DNA of 45,884 bases from Bacteroidota bacterium (lineage in GTDB: Bacteria > Bacteroidota > Bacteroidia > Chitinophagales > Chitinophagaceae): the NCBI GenBank assembly GCA_025363385.1, contig JANYEA010000054.1, positions 1-45,884 on the forward strand, given 5' to 3'. This document shows positions 1-8,268 of this stretch, in pieces. The notes beneath the pieces were generated by a model. The model was not told the DNA's origin, made no database searches, and was given only the letters and a program-made list of their open reading frames with translations. Each line of letters starts with the position of its first letter. Within the stretch, counting starts at the first letter, position 1. The translations under genes and the position numbers were made by a program.

Positions 1-460
1 GGCACCATCTATTCCATTCGCTCCAGTTGCGCCAGTTGCTCCATTTAATCCTGTGGCTCCGGTTGCGCCTGTGGCTCCGTTTGTTCCATTAGTTCCTGTG
101 GCACCAGTTGCGCCTGTGACACCATCTATTCCATTCGTTCCAGTTGCGCCGGTTGCCCCATTTAATCCTGTGGCTCCGGTTGCACCTGTAGCTCCGTTTA
201 ATCCATTTGTTCCTGTGGCTCCAGTGGCGCCTGTGACACCATCTATTCCATTCGTTCCAGTTGCGCCGGTTGCACCATTTAATCCTGTGGCTCCGGTTGA
301 ACCTGTGGCTCCGTTTAATCCATTTGTTCCTGTGGCACCAGTTGCTCCTGTGGCACCATCTATTCCATTCAATCCAGTTGCACCTGTTGCTCCATTTAAT
401 CCTGTTGCTCCGGTTGCACCTGTGGCTCCATCTAATCCTGTAGCACCAGTTACACCAGTT
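1..460. repeat. 117-bp tandem repeat inside the collagen-like gene
   Basis: The DNA around the string ctgtgacacc (or ctgtggcacc) recurs with start positions 114, 231 and 348, and the window's first bases fit a copy starting at -3. The spacing is exactly 117 bp each time, which is 39 codons or 13 Gly-X-Y triplets, so copy-number change would keep the frame. Other long near-identical blocks lie deeper in the gene, for example 1094 versus 1256 (162 bp apart) and 1011 versus 1407 (396 bp apart). Confidence 0.8.
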
Positions 461-3006
461 GCTCCAGTTGCACTTGCTGTTCCATCTTTACCTGCAGCAC
501 CAGTGGCTCCGGTGGCGCCTGTTGTTCCATTTGATCCAGTTGCTCCCGTAACACCATCTATTCCACTCACTCCAGTAGCTCCAGTTGCGCCTGATATTCC
601 ATTGGCACCTGTAGCACCTGTAGCTCCATTTAATCCATTTGATCCTGTAGCTCCAGTTATTCCATTCAACCCAGTTGCACCTGTGGCTCCAGTAGCACCA
701 GTAGCACTTGCTGTTCCATCTTTTCCCGCAGCACCCGTGGCTCCGGTTACACCTATGGCACCCGTTGCTCCGGTAACTCCATCTATTCCACTAACGCCAG
801 TAGCTCCAGTTGCGCCTGTAATTCCTGTAGCGCCTGTTGCACCATTTAATCCATTTGATCCTGTGGCTCCAGTAGCTCCAGTTATACCTGTTGCACCTGT
901 GGCACCAGTAGCGCCGGTAGCACTTGCTGTTCCATCTTTACCCGCAGCACCTGTGGCTCCGGTAGCTCCTGTGGCTCCATCTAATCCTGTTGCTCCAGTA
1001 GCGCCAGTGGCTCCAGTGTTGCTTGCTAATCCATCTTTTCCAGCAGCTCCGGTAGCACCTGTAGCACCCGTAATACCATTTAAACCTGTAGCTCCTGTTG
1101 TTCCATTTAAACCATTTAATCCTGTCGCTCCAGTTGCACCTGTGGCACCAGTAGCGCCGGTAGCACTTGCTGTTCCATCCTTACCTGCTGCACCTGTGGC
1201 TCCGGTAGCACCAGTAGCACCCGTAATACCATTTATTCCATTTGAACCTGTGGCGCCTGTTGTTCCATTTAAACCATTTAATCCTGTCGCTCCAGTTGCA
1301 CCTGTGGCTCCGGTTGCGCCAGTAGCACTTGCAGTTCCATCTTTTCCGGCAGCACCAGTGGCTCCTGTGGCTCCATCTAATCCTGTTGCACCTGTAGCAC
1401 CAGTGGCTCCAGTGTTGCTTGCTAATCCATCTTTTCCAGCAGCTCCGGTAGCACCAGTAGCACCCGTAATACCATTTATTCCATTGGCACCTGTGGCACC
1501 AATTGTTCCATTTAATCCTGTCGCTCCAGTTGCGCCTGTGGCACTTGCTGTTCCATCTTTTCCGGCAGCACCTGTGGCACCTGTAGCTCCATCCAATCCT
1601 GTAGCACCGGTAGCGCCAGTGGCTCCAGTGTTGCTTGCTATTCCATCTTTACCCGCAGCTCCAGTGGCACCTGTAGCGCCGGTAATTCCATTTATTCCAT
1701 TAGAACCTGTGGCTCCTGTTGTTCCATTTAATCCTGTCGCTCCAGTTGCTCCAGTTGTTCCATCTATTCCATTTGCTCCAGTGGCTCCTGTTGTTCCAGT
1801 AGCTCCGGTTGCACCAGTGACTCCATTTAATCCGTTTGATCCTGTGGCTCCAGTTGCGCCAGATGCTCCTGTTAATCCTGTAGCACCTGTTGCTCCATTT
1901 AATCCGTTTAATCCAGTAGCTCCGGTAGCACCATCTAATCCTGTTGCTCCTGTTGCTCCTGTTGCTCCTGTGGCACCAGTGGCTCCAATCGCACTTGCAG
2001 TTCCATCTTTGCCTGGAGCACCAGTGGCACCTGTAGCGCCAGTTGCACCTACAGCCCCATCTAATCCATTTGCACCAGTAGCACCATTTAATCCATTGAT
2101 ACCTGCAGCTCCAGTGGCCCCAGTTGCACCTACTGTTCCATTAGTTCCTGGCAATCCAGGTAAACCCTGTATTCCCTGTGCACCTTGTATACCAGCTGCA
2201 CCTGCTGCACCTGTGGCTCCTTGCGGACCAGGCGTTAAAGCAATTTTTGAAATGGCATCTGCCAATTCCTGTTTCGTTGCATAGGGCAACAACATCGATG
2301 CAGTATCTGAAATATTTAATTTTGATCCTAATAAAGAAGTAAGCGTACTATTAATAGTGAAAGTAGCTATCGTAGCAGTTTTGGATGCCAGCTGATATGG
2401 CGTTACATAACCCGTAATACTATCTGCCACATTTACTTTTCCTGCAAGCAACGCTTTATACACATTAGGATCGAATGTGCCCCCCACTCTTGCATATCCC
2501 GATAACATTTTTGCGGTATCAGAAATATTTAATTTATTGTCCAAACCCGGAACACTATTGGCATATAATGCATAAGGAACAGTACCAAATTGTGTGGTTC
2601 CTAAATCAATCCATACCCGATTATTATTGGTAACTCCACTGTTACTATTATTTAATGCAATCTGTATATTTAAAAAATAAGGTCCACTCGCCCAATCCAC
2701 AGTCTGTAAATCATTTGCAGTTCCACTGATTCTTTTACCCTGTCCAATCAACACCGCAAAAACACCCGTTGGATCTGTTGTAACAGAAAATTCCTCTACC
2801 AACATTTTACTACCTGTTGGCGTATTCTTAATAATTGTTGTTTGTACAAAAATGGGGGTACTCTTAATTGGATTGGCGAAATGATCTCTGGCTAGGGCCT
2901 GAAAATTGATCCCATTTCTGGAAAGCTGCGCATGTAACATGCTGCTGCTTCCAAAAATTGCCACTATCAGGAAGCAACAGATGAAAAAATATTTGCCAAA
3001 TCTCAT
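1..3006 (-). CDS. Secreted collagen-like (Gly-X-Y) repeat protein, 3' end beyond window
   Basis: Reading the minus strand from the ATG at 3006-3004 gives an open frame of 1002 codons that runs off the left edge. Residues 1-26 form a signal peptide (hydrophobic core, LHA before Q27). Residues 27 to about 257 are a non-repetitive domain starting with the [13 protein letters not shown] motif, which I know from secreted Bacteroidota repeat proteins. From about 2234 down to 1 the protein is almost pure Gly-X-Y, mostly GAT triplets with GLN, GLD, GID, GKD and GAN. Ten modules of the type [13 protein letters not shown] break the pattern with Ser (or Ala/Asn context) where Gly is expected. Such proteins are exported and can form surface triple helices or filaments. 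The exact role is unknown. The C-terminus, and any sorting domain, lies outside the window. An IS1595-family element sits 114 bp upstream of the start. Confidence 0.9.
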   Translation of the reverse strand, partial: MRFGKYFFICCFLIVAIFGSSSMLHAQLSRNGINFQALARDHFANPIKSTPIFVQTTIIKNTPTGSKMLVEEFSVTTDPTGVFAVLIGQGKRISGTANDLQTVDWASGPYFLNIQIALNNSNSGVTNNNRVWIDLGTTQFGTVPYALYANSVPGLDNKLNISDTAKMLSGYARVGGTFDPNVYKALLAGKVNVADSITGYVTPYQLASKTATIATFTINSTLTSLLGSKLNISDTASMLLPYATKQELADAISKIALTPGPQGATGAAGAAGIQGAQGIQGLPGLPGTNGTVGATGATGAAGINGLNGATGANGLDGAVGATGATGATGAPGKDGTASAIGATGATGATGATGATGLDGATGATGLNGLNGATGATGLTGASGATGATGSNGLNGVTGATGATGTTGATGANGIDGTTGATGATGLNGTTGATGSNGINGITGATGATGAAGKDGIASNTGATGATGATGLDGATGATGAAGKDGTASATGATGATGLNGTIGATGANGINGITGATGATGAAGKDGLASNTGATGATGATGLDGATGATGAAGKDGTASATGATGATGATGATGLNGLNGTTGATGSNGINGITGATGATGATGAAGKDGTASATGATGATGATGATGLNGLNGTTGATGLNGITGATGATGAAGKDGLASNTGATGATGATGLDGATGATGATGAAGKDGTASATGATGATGATGITGATGATGSNGLNGATGATGITGATGATGVSGIDGVTGATGAIGVTGATGAAGKDGTASATGATGATGATGLNGITGATGSNGLNGATGATGANGISGATGATGVSGIDGVTGATGSNGTTGATGATGAAGKDGTASATGATGVTGATGLDGATGATGATGLNGATGATGLNGIDGATGATGATGTNGLNGATGSTGATGLNGATGATGTNGIDGVTGATGATGTNGLNGATGATGATGLNGATGATGTNGIDGVTGATGATGTNGTNGATGATGATGLNGATGATGANGIDGA

Positions 3007-3119
3007 TTTATCCAGTTAGGGTATGGAATAATAGTGACCTTATTTAACGTTATTGTCAGCACAATTATTATAAATTTCTCATCTAATCGAGACTATATAA
3101 TACAGTCCCGTCCTAGCAT
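3007..3119. other. Upstream region of the collagen-like gene, left of the transposon
   Basis: This 113-bp AT-rich stretch lies between the start codon of the collagen-like gene and the left target duplication of the mobile element. It should hold the native minus-strand promoter, but I found no clear TAnnTTTG box. A weak imperfect inverted repeat (arms CGAGACT and AGTCCCG) lies at 3088-3110. Confidence 0.4.
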
Positions 3120-3127
3120 AAAAATTT
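3120..3127. repeat. Target site duplication, left copy
   Basis: AAAAATTT directly abuts the left inverted repeat and is identical to 8045-8052 abutting the right inverted repeat. Eight base pairs is the duplication length known for the IS1595 family. Confidence 0.93.
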
Positions 3128-3152
3128 GGCAATGATATACATTTTTACACCA
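3128..3152 (+). repeat. Left terminal inverted repeat
   Basis: It reads GGCAATGATATA, then C-AT-T, then TTTACACCA. It matches the reverse complement of 8020-8044 at 23 of 25 positions, with mismatches at positions 13 and 16. Confidence 0.93.
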
Positions 3153-3205
3153 AATATTTGGAAATGTAAAATAATGAGCATATATTTACACCACAAACGA
3201 AGTAT

Positions 3206-4126
3206 ATGTTCCCCGAATTTAAGAGCATTTTTGATTTACTCAAAGAATTTCCTACCGAACAATCTTGTATAGATCATTTAGAAAGATTGAGTTGGAACGG
3301 TGAGCCAGTATCGCCCTTTGACCCAATATCTAAGGTTTACAAATGTTCCGGTAACAAATACAAGTGTAAGAACACAGGTAAATACTTCAATGTTCGTACA
3401 GGTTCTATCTTCGACAATACCAAAATACCATTACAGAAATGGTTCTTAGCCTTGTACGTGTTTTCTTCCCATAAAAAGGGTATTTCTTCTCACCAGTTAG
3501 CAAAGGATATTTCAGTAACTCAAAAATCAGCATGGTTTTTACTTCACCGTTTGCGCTATGCTTTTGACCATCCTAATTTTCAAAACACATTGGGGAATAT
3601 TGTAGAAATTGACGAATCATTTTTGGGTGGCAAAGCAAAGAATAAGCACACTAACAAAAAGAAAAAAGATCCAGTTACAGGCGGTACTTTGCATGAGCAA
3701 CAGCCAGTTTTAGGAATGAAAGAAAGGAACGGAAATATAGTCGCAATCGTTGTTCCAAACAGGAATAAGGAAACAATTCTACCCCTTATCCGTAATGTAG
3801 TGGAACAGGATAGCGTAATAATGACCGATGAATATACCGCTTATAAGGATTTAAAGAACGATTACAGCCACTTCACAGTTAATCACAGCGCAAAGGAGTA
3901 TGTAAACTACATGGCTCATACTAACGGGATAGAGAACTTTTGGAGCCATCTTAAAAGAGGCATTGACGGTATATACCATTGGTGCAGCAAAGAACATTTA
4001 CAAAGCTATGTTGACGAATTTACACTACGGTTTAATACCCGTGATTATAATACGCAAGGTCGATTTGATTTAATACTTTCGGCTGTGGCAAGCAAGAGGT
4101 TAACTTACAAAGATTTAATAAAGTAA
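3206..4126 (+). CDS. IS1595-family (ISXO2-like) transposase
   Basis: This 306-residue protein is the transposase that would cut and join the element's ends. The DDE-type catalytic core is visible: D136 in EIDESFLGGK, D208 in IMTDEYTAY, and E243/N244 in NGIENFWSHLKRG, followed by the family-typical YHWCSKEHL and FNTRD segments. The N-terminal region corresponds to the zinc-ribbon part of the family (about residues 30-65), but it reads SPFDP where a CPxC pair is usual and CKNTGK where CxxC is usual. The metal site therefore looks degenerate. Length is normal and there is no frameshift, so it is probably active. The gene lies 54 bp inside the left repeat, and its stop is 1 nt before the rhuM start. 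Confidence 0.93.
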   Translation: MFPEFKSIFDLLKEFPTEQSCIDHLERLSWNGEPVSPFDPISKVYKCSGNKYKCKNTGKYFNVRTGSIFDNTKIPLQKWFLALYVFSSHKKGISSHQLAKDISVTQKSAWFLLHRLRYAFDHPNFQNTLGNIVEIDESFLGGKAKNKHTNKKKKDPVTGGTLHEQQPVLGMKERNGNIVAIVVPNRNKETILPLIRNVVEQDSVIMTDEYTAYKDLKNDYSHFTVNHSAKEYVNYMAHTNGIENFWSHLKRGIDGIYHWCSKEHLQSYVDEFTLRFNTRDYNTQGRFDLILSAVASKRLTYKDLIK

Positions 4127-4127
4127 T

Positions 4128-5243
4128 ATGATAGATTTATCAAGGCAGGGTGCTTTTTTATTCTATAACGGAAGTGATGGGAAAATTAATGCACAAGTTA
4201 TATTAGGGGAAGAAACCGTTTGGATGAGCCAAAAAGGAATGGCAGATGTATTTGGAGTACAGCGTCCTGCTATAACTAAGCATCTTCAAAATATCTTTCA
4301 AGAAGAAGAATTATCCGAAGATTCAGTTAGTTCCATTTTGGAACATACTGCGGACGATGGTAAAACATATAAGACGGCTTTTTATAATCTTGATGCAATC
4401 ATTGCGGTTGGATATAGGGTTAGTTCATATAAGGCAACCCAATTTAGGATATGGGCTAATAAAATCACCAAAGAGTATTTAGTCAAAGGGTTTGTATTGG
4501 ATGATGAAAGACTAAAACAGGGGAACAGGCTATTCGGGAAGGATTACTTTAAGGAATTATTAGAACGCATTAGAGAGATTAGAGCATCCGAAAGAATGTT
4601 CTATGAGAAAATAACCGATTTATATGCAACGGCTGTTGACTACAACAAAAACGACCCCACAACGCATAAGTTTTTTGCAAAAGTTCAAAACAAATTAGAA
4701 TTTGCTATTGTAGGTAAAACATCCGCTGAAATTATTAAATCAAGAGCCGATTCTACTCTTCCACACATGGGATTAAAAACATGGAAGAACTCTGGTAAAG
4801 AGGGTAAGGTTCAAAAAACGGATGTTACAGTAGCGAAGAATTATTTACAAGAGGAAGAATTAAGAAAACTAAATACGCTTGTGAATATGTATTTGGACTA
4901 TGCGGAATTACAAGTAGAGAGAAACAGATTAATGAGTATGGAAGATTGGTCTAATCGACTTGATGCCTTTTTGAAATTTAATGAGTATGAAGTTTTAGAT
5001 AATGCCGGCAAAGTTCGCAAGGACGTAGCAGATAATTACGCTGAAAGCGAGTATATAAAATATAGAGTTGTTCAGGATAGGGATTATAAATCTGATTTCA
5101 ACAAAATAATTGAGCAAATAAAAGTATCAAATACAATTCCGACTGAAATAGAAATAACACAGCAAAAAGAAATTGTTAAAACGTTTGATAAAACTTTGGA
5201 AGCATTGTTAAAAGTTCCACCACCTAAAAAAGATAAAAAATAA
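4128..5243 (+). CDS. RhuM family protein
   Basis: This 371-residue protein has the features of the Virulence_RhuM family: an N-terminal part with the segment ETVWMSQKGMADVFGV, a HLQNIFQEEEL stretch, and the block YNLDAIIAVGYRVSS followed by RIWANKITKEYLVKGF. The family is named after Salmonella rhuM. Its biochemical role is not established to my knowledge. Relatives are often found beside restriction-modification genes and on mobile islands, and the QKGMADVFGVQRPAITKHL part looks like a helix-turn-helix. A long, charged, probably helical C-terminal half ends in a PPPKKDKK tail. Here it starts 1 nt after the transposase stop and precedes the nuclease-methyltransferase by 10 nt, so it is probably cotranslated with both. 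A regulatory or accessory role in the system is an inference. Confidence 0.88.
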   Translation: MIDLSRQGAFLFYNGSDGKINAQVILGEETVWMSQKGMADVFGVQRPAITKHLQNIFQEEELSEDSVSSILEHTADDGKTYKTAFYNLDAIIAVGYRVSSYKATQFRIWANKITKEYLVKGFVLDDERLKQGNRLFGKDYFKELLERIREIRASERMFYEKITDLYATAVDYNKNDPTTHKFFAKVQNKLEFAIVGKTSAEIIKSRADSTLPHMGLKTWKNSGKEGKVQKTDVTVAKNYLQEEELRKLNTLVNMYLDYAELQVERNRLMSMEDWSNRLDAFLKFNEYEVLDNAGKVRKDVADNYAESEYIKYRVVQDRDYKSDFNKIIEQIKVSNTIPTEIEITQQKEIVKTFDKTLEALLKVPPPKKDKK

Positions 5244-5253
5244 ACTGACTATA

Positions 5254-7056
5254 ATGGCAAATGAAAGAAAAACAGAACGTATAGTTAGATCCCATTTTGA
5301 AAAATATACTGATATTATTCACATTGAAGAGCAAATATCAGATAACCCCAAAATTGAAAAACTATTAAAGCTTGCATCAAAGAAAGGAACAGGAAAAGGG
5401 TTCCCAGAGTTTATCATAACCTTTAAAAAGTATTCAGAACTAATTATTGTAATTGAATGCAAGGCGGATATTAGAAAACATGAAAGCCAGAACCGAGATA
5501 AATATTCTGAATTTGCTGTTGATGGAGCTTTACTATATGCCTCTTACCTTTCAAAAGAATATGATGTAATAGCCATTGCGGTTAGTGGTACTAAAGAATC
5601 AAATTTATCCATTTCTCACTTTTTACATCTAAAAGAATTAAAAACAAGTACGCCAATTTTCTCAAATTCTTTGTTAAGTGCAGAAAGCTATTTGGATAAA
5701 TATCAAACAAGTGATGAAAAATTTAGGCAAGATTATGATACCCTAATTGATTATTCTAAAAGTCTAAATGATGAATTGGAATCAAAAAAAGTAAAAGAAT
5801 CTCAAAGAAGTCTGCTAATAAGTGGCGCAATGATTGCTTTGGATAATAAAGTTTTTAAAAAATCATATAAACTTCATGAAACACCAAAGGATTTAGCGGA
5901 TAGTTTGGTAGAAACAGTTTGTACGGAACTGAAAAATGCAAACATCCAACAAGGTAAATTAGAGAATTTACGAATTGCATACTCTTTCATAAAAACACAC
6001 GCTTCCCTATCTGTGGAACCAGATGTTCTTCTTAATATTATTGATGGTATAGAAAACAAAATAAAAAAGTTTGTACGAACACATAAATATTATGATGTTC
6101 TTTCTGAATTTTATGTAGAATTTTTAAGAAAATCAAATAGCGATAAGGGGTTAGGAATTGTACTTACTCCGCACCATATAACCAAGCTGTTTAATGTTCT
6201 GGCTGGAACTAATAAGGATAGTGTTGTTTTTGATAACTGCACAGGTACAAGTGGTTTTTTAATTAGTGCAATGAATGAAATGATTAGGGATGCTGATAAC
6301 GACAGAGCATATATAAAATCAATTAAAGAAAAGCAGCTTGTTGGTATAGAATATCAGGATGATATATTTGCTCTTGCTTGTTCTAATATGTTCATTCATC
6401 AGGATGGGAAAACTAATATTATTAATGGCGATTGCTTTAAGGAAGAAAACATAAAAAAAGCGAAATCATTTCATCCAAACATTGGTTTTTTGAACCCTCC
6501 TTATAGCACGAAAAAGAAAAAGATAGAAGAATGGCTTTTTGTAATAAACAACTTGGAATGTCTGAGGCAAGGAGGAATTTGTGTTGCTATTATCCCAATG
6601 AGTTGCGTTTTGGCTCAAAAGGGAGTTAAATTAGAATTAAAGAAGAAGTTGCTAAAGCACCATACTTTGGAGGCTGTATTTTCGATGCCAGATGAGCTGT
6701 TCTTTAATTCTAACGTTGGCGTAGTGACTGCCATAGTAGTATTCACAGCACACAAACCACACCCAATCAATAAAGAAACTTATTTGGGGTATTGGAAAGA
6801 TGATGGGTTAGTAAAAAGAAAAACCAAGGGACGATCCGATGTTCTAAAAAAGTGGGATGATATTCAGGCAAAATGGATATCAAGTTACTTCAATCGAAAA
6901 TCTATACCTGGATTAAGTGTTACTAAAGTATTAACGGCTAAAGACGAGTGGTGTGCGGAGGCGTATATGGAAACCGATTATTCAACATTAACAGAATCAG
7001 ATTTTATAAAAAGCCTCAAAGAATATATTTTCTTCAATGAACTTTTTATTAAATGA
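5254..7056 (+). CDS. BcgI-like fused restriction endonuclease / N6-adenine DNA methyltransferase subunit
   Basis: This 600-residue protein combines cleavage and methylation functions. At the N-terminus, GFPEF (P51, E52) followed by IIVIECKAD (E68, K70) fits a PD-(D/E)XK nuclease site. A helical region follows (about 150-290). The gamma-class N6-adenine methyltransferase core then begins with GIVLTPHHI (301-309), motif I DNCTGTSGF (327-335) and the catalytic NPPY (414-417). The layout and length match the A subunit of BcgI, a Type IIB enzyme of about 640 residues that works with a separate specificity subunit. The next gene is such a subunit, overlapping this stop by ATGA. An alternative is a Type I-like HsdM with an N-terminal extension. 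The PE...ECK motif argues for a nuclease, but activity is not shown. Confidence 0.85.
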   Translation: MANERKTERIVRSHFEKYTDIIHIEEQISDNPKIEKLLKLASKKGTGKGFPEFIITFKKYSELIIVIECKADIRKHESQNRDKYSEFAVDGALLYASYLSKEYDVIAIAVSGTKESNLSISHFLHLKELKTSTPIFSNSLLSAESYLDKYQTSDEKFRQDYDTLIDYSKSLNDELESKKVKESQRSLLISGAMIALDNKVFKKSYKLHETPKDLADSLVETVCTELKNANIQQGKLENLRIAYSFIKTHASLSVEPDVLLNIIDGIENKIKKFVRTHKYYDVLSEFYVEFLRKSNSDKGLGIVLTPHHITKLFNVLAGTNKDSVVFDNCTGTSGFLISAMNEMIRDADNDRAYIKSIKEKQLVGIEYQDDIFALACSNMFIHQDGKTNIINGDCFKEENIKKAKSFHPNIGFLNPPYSTKKKKIEEWLFVINNLECLRQGGICVAIIPMSCVLAQKGVKLELKKKLLKHHTLEAVFSMPDELFFNSNVGVVTAIVVFTAHKPHPINKETYLGYWKDDGLVKRKTKGRSDVLKKWDDIQAKWISSYFNRKSIPGLSVTKVLTAKDEWCAEAYMETDYSTLTESDFIKSLKEYIFFNELFIK

Positions 7057-8003
7057 TGCAATTAGTAAAAATATCTTCTCTTTTTCACGTAAAGTATGGA
7101 GTAAACTTAGAGTTAGTCCATCTTGAAAAGTGTAATAAAGACCATGATAATGCAATTCGTTTTGTTTCCAGAACAGAATATAATAATGGTATTTCGGCGT
7201 ATGTAATTAAAGAACAATGGAAGCCAAATCCACAACATACTATTTCTGTAGCCGGTGGGGGGTCTGTTTTATCTTCATTTTACCAAGAGAAGGAATACTT
7301 GAGTGGTAGGGATATTTATTATTTAACACCTATTAACGAAATGAGTGTTGATGAGATGATATACTATGCAATGTGTCTTAAAGCGAATAAATATAAATAC
7401 AACTATGGCAGACAGGCTAATAAGACTTTAAAGGATATTTTAGTTCCACCATTCGCTCCAAAATTCATAAGTACATTAAAAATTGAAGTTCCGGTTGACT
7501 TTTCAAACTCTGCAAACAAGGCTAATATGCAGCTAAATATGGAGAGTTGGCAACCTTTTAAATACTCAAAATTATTTAAGATTGTAAGAGGACGGGGGGC
7601 AAGAATAATTGATATTGATAAAAATGGGAGTACACCTTTTGTTACTGCTACTGATCAAAACAATGGATGGAGCGGGTTTGTTAATAATAAGGCGGCACAT
7701 AATTCAAATGTAATAACCGTAACAAGAAACGGTAGTGTAGGCGAGGCTTTCTATCAACCCACGCCATTTGCATCAACAGAGGATGTTCATGTATTTAACC
7801 CCTTGTTTGACCTAAACCCATTTATAGCTTTGTTTATCCTTACTGTTATTAAAAAGGAGAAATACAGGTTTAATTATGGTAGGAAATGGGGGTTAGACAG
7901 GATGAACATCAGCACCGTTTTGTTGCCAGTCAAGAACGGTGAACCAGATTTTGATTTTATGGAAAAGTATATAAAATCCCTTCCTTATTCAGGATCAATT
8001 TAG
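7053..8003 (+). CDS. Restriction-modification DNA specificity subunit (BcgI B / HsdS-like)
   Basis: This 316-residue protein has two half-repeats, as expected for a specificity subunit with two target-recognition domains. Each half ends with a similar segment: YNYGRQANKTLKDILVPP at about 116-133, and FNYGRKWGLDRMNISTVLLP at about 283-302. The target-recognition parts (about 1-110 and 145-280) differ from each other, so an asymmetric bipartite target is likely. Length is close to the BcgI B subunit (about 340 residues). It starts inside the stop of the methyltransferase gene (ATGA overlap), which suggests translational coupling and a heteromeric complex. Its stop lies 16 nt before the right inverted repeat. 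Confidence 0.85.
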   Translation: MMQLVKISSLFHVKYGVNLELVHLEKCNKDHDNAIRFVSRTEYNNGISAYVIKEQWKPNPQHTISVAGGGSVLSSFYQEKEYLSGRDIYYLTPINEMSVDEMIYYAMCLKANKYKYNYGRQANKTLKDILVPPFAPKFISTLKIEVPVDFSNSANKANMQLNMESWQPFKYSKLFKIVRGRGARIIDIDKNGSTPFVTATDQNNGWSGFVNNKAAHNSNVITVTRNGSVGEAFYQPTPFASTEDVHVFNPLFDLNPFIALFILTVIKKEKYRFNYGRKWGLDRMNISTVLLPVKNGEPDFDFMEKYIKSLPYSGSI

Positions 8004-8019
8004 TTTATAGCCTTAAAAC

Positions 8020-8044
8020 TGGTGTAAACATCTATATCATTGCC
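8020..8044 (-). repeat. Right terminal inverted repeat
   Basis: Read on the minus strand from 8044 it starts GGCAATGATATA, then G-AT-G, then TTTACACCA. It pairs with 3128-3152 at 23 of 25 positions. Confidence 0.93.
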
Positions 8045-8052
8045 AAAAATTT
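8045..8052. repeat. Target site duplication, right copy
   Basis: AAAAATTT is identical to 3120-3127. Removing the element and one copy restores a continuous AT-rich intergenic sequence. Confidence 0.93.
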
Positions 8053-8268
8053 AATATATAAAATTGTCGCTCTTTCAGGAACGTCGGAATACCAACTATG
8101 TTGTATTTTTTGCTCATTTATATAACAATTTAGTCAAACATATTTTCGGATATACTAAATTGCTTAGCAAATTGGGTGGGTGGAAGCATTTGGGGGTTGT
8201 TTTCAGAACAAAATTAGAAAATCAAAGGGAGGCACAAATACATGTTACCTTGATTTTATTGTGGTTAA
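8053..8268. other. Intergenic spacer right of the transposon
   Basis: This 216-bp AT-rich stretch lies between the element and the 3' end of the acyl-CoA dehydrogenase gene. I see no convincing gene, RNA or strong terminator. Before the insertion it was continuous with 3007-3119 and lay upstream of the collagen-like gene. Confidence 0.5.

Larger units (their letters stand above)
3128..8044 (+). mobile_element. IS1595-family transposon carrying rhuM and a BcgI-like restriction-modification system
   Basis: The 4917-bp element is bounded by matching 25-bp inverted repeats that begin GGCAATGATATA, and flanked by the perfect 8-bp duplication AAAAATTT. It contains four genes on one strand: an IS1595/ISXO2-like transposase, a RhuM-family protein, a fused nuclease/N6-adenine methyltransferase and a specificity subunit. 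Gaps are 1 and 10 nt, then a 4-nt overlap, and only 16 nt separate the last stop codon from the right repeat. IS1595 relatives with passenger genes are known. The intact duplication and open frames suggest a fairly recent insertion. I infer that all four genes are one transcription unit. Confidence 0.92.

Noticed and set aside
1..2240. Repeat-rich region as a possible CRISPR array
   Set aside because: Repeats are coding, in register with Gly-X-Y triplets, and lack constant repeats with unique spacers.
53..2284. Long plus-strand open frame rich in PVAPVAP repeats
   Set aside because: It is the antisense shadow of the Gly-X-Y gene. GAT codons read backwards contain no stops, while the minus frame has a signal peptide, an N-terminal domain and collagen triplets.
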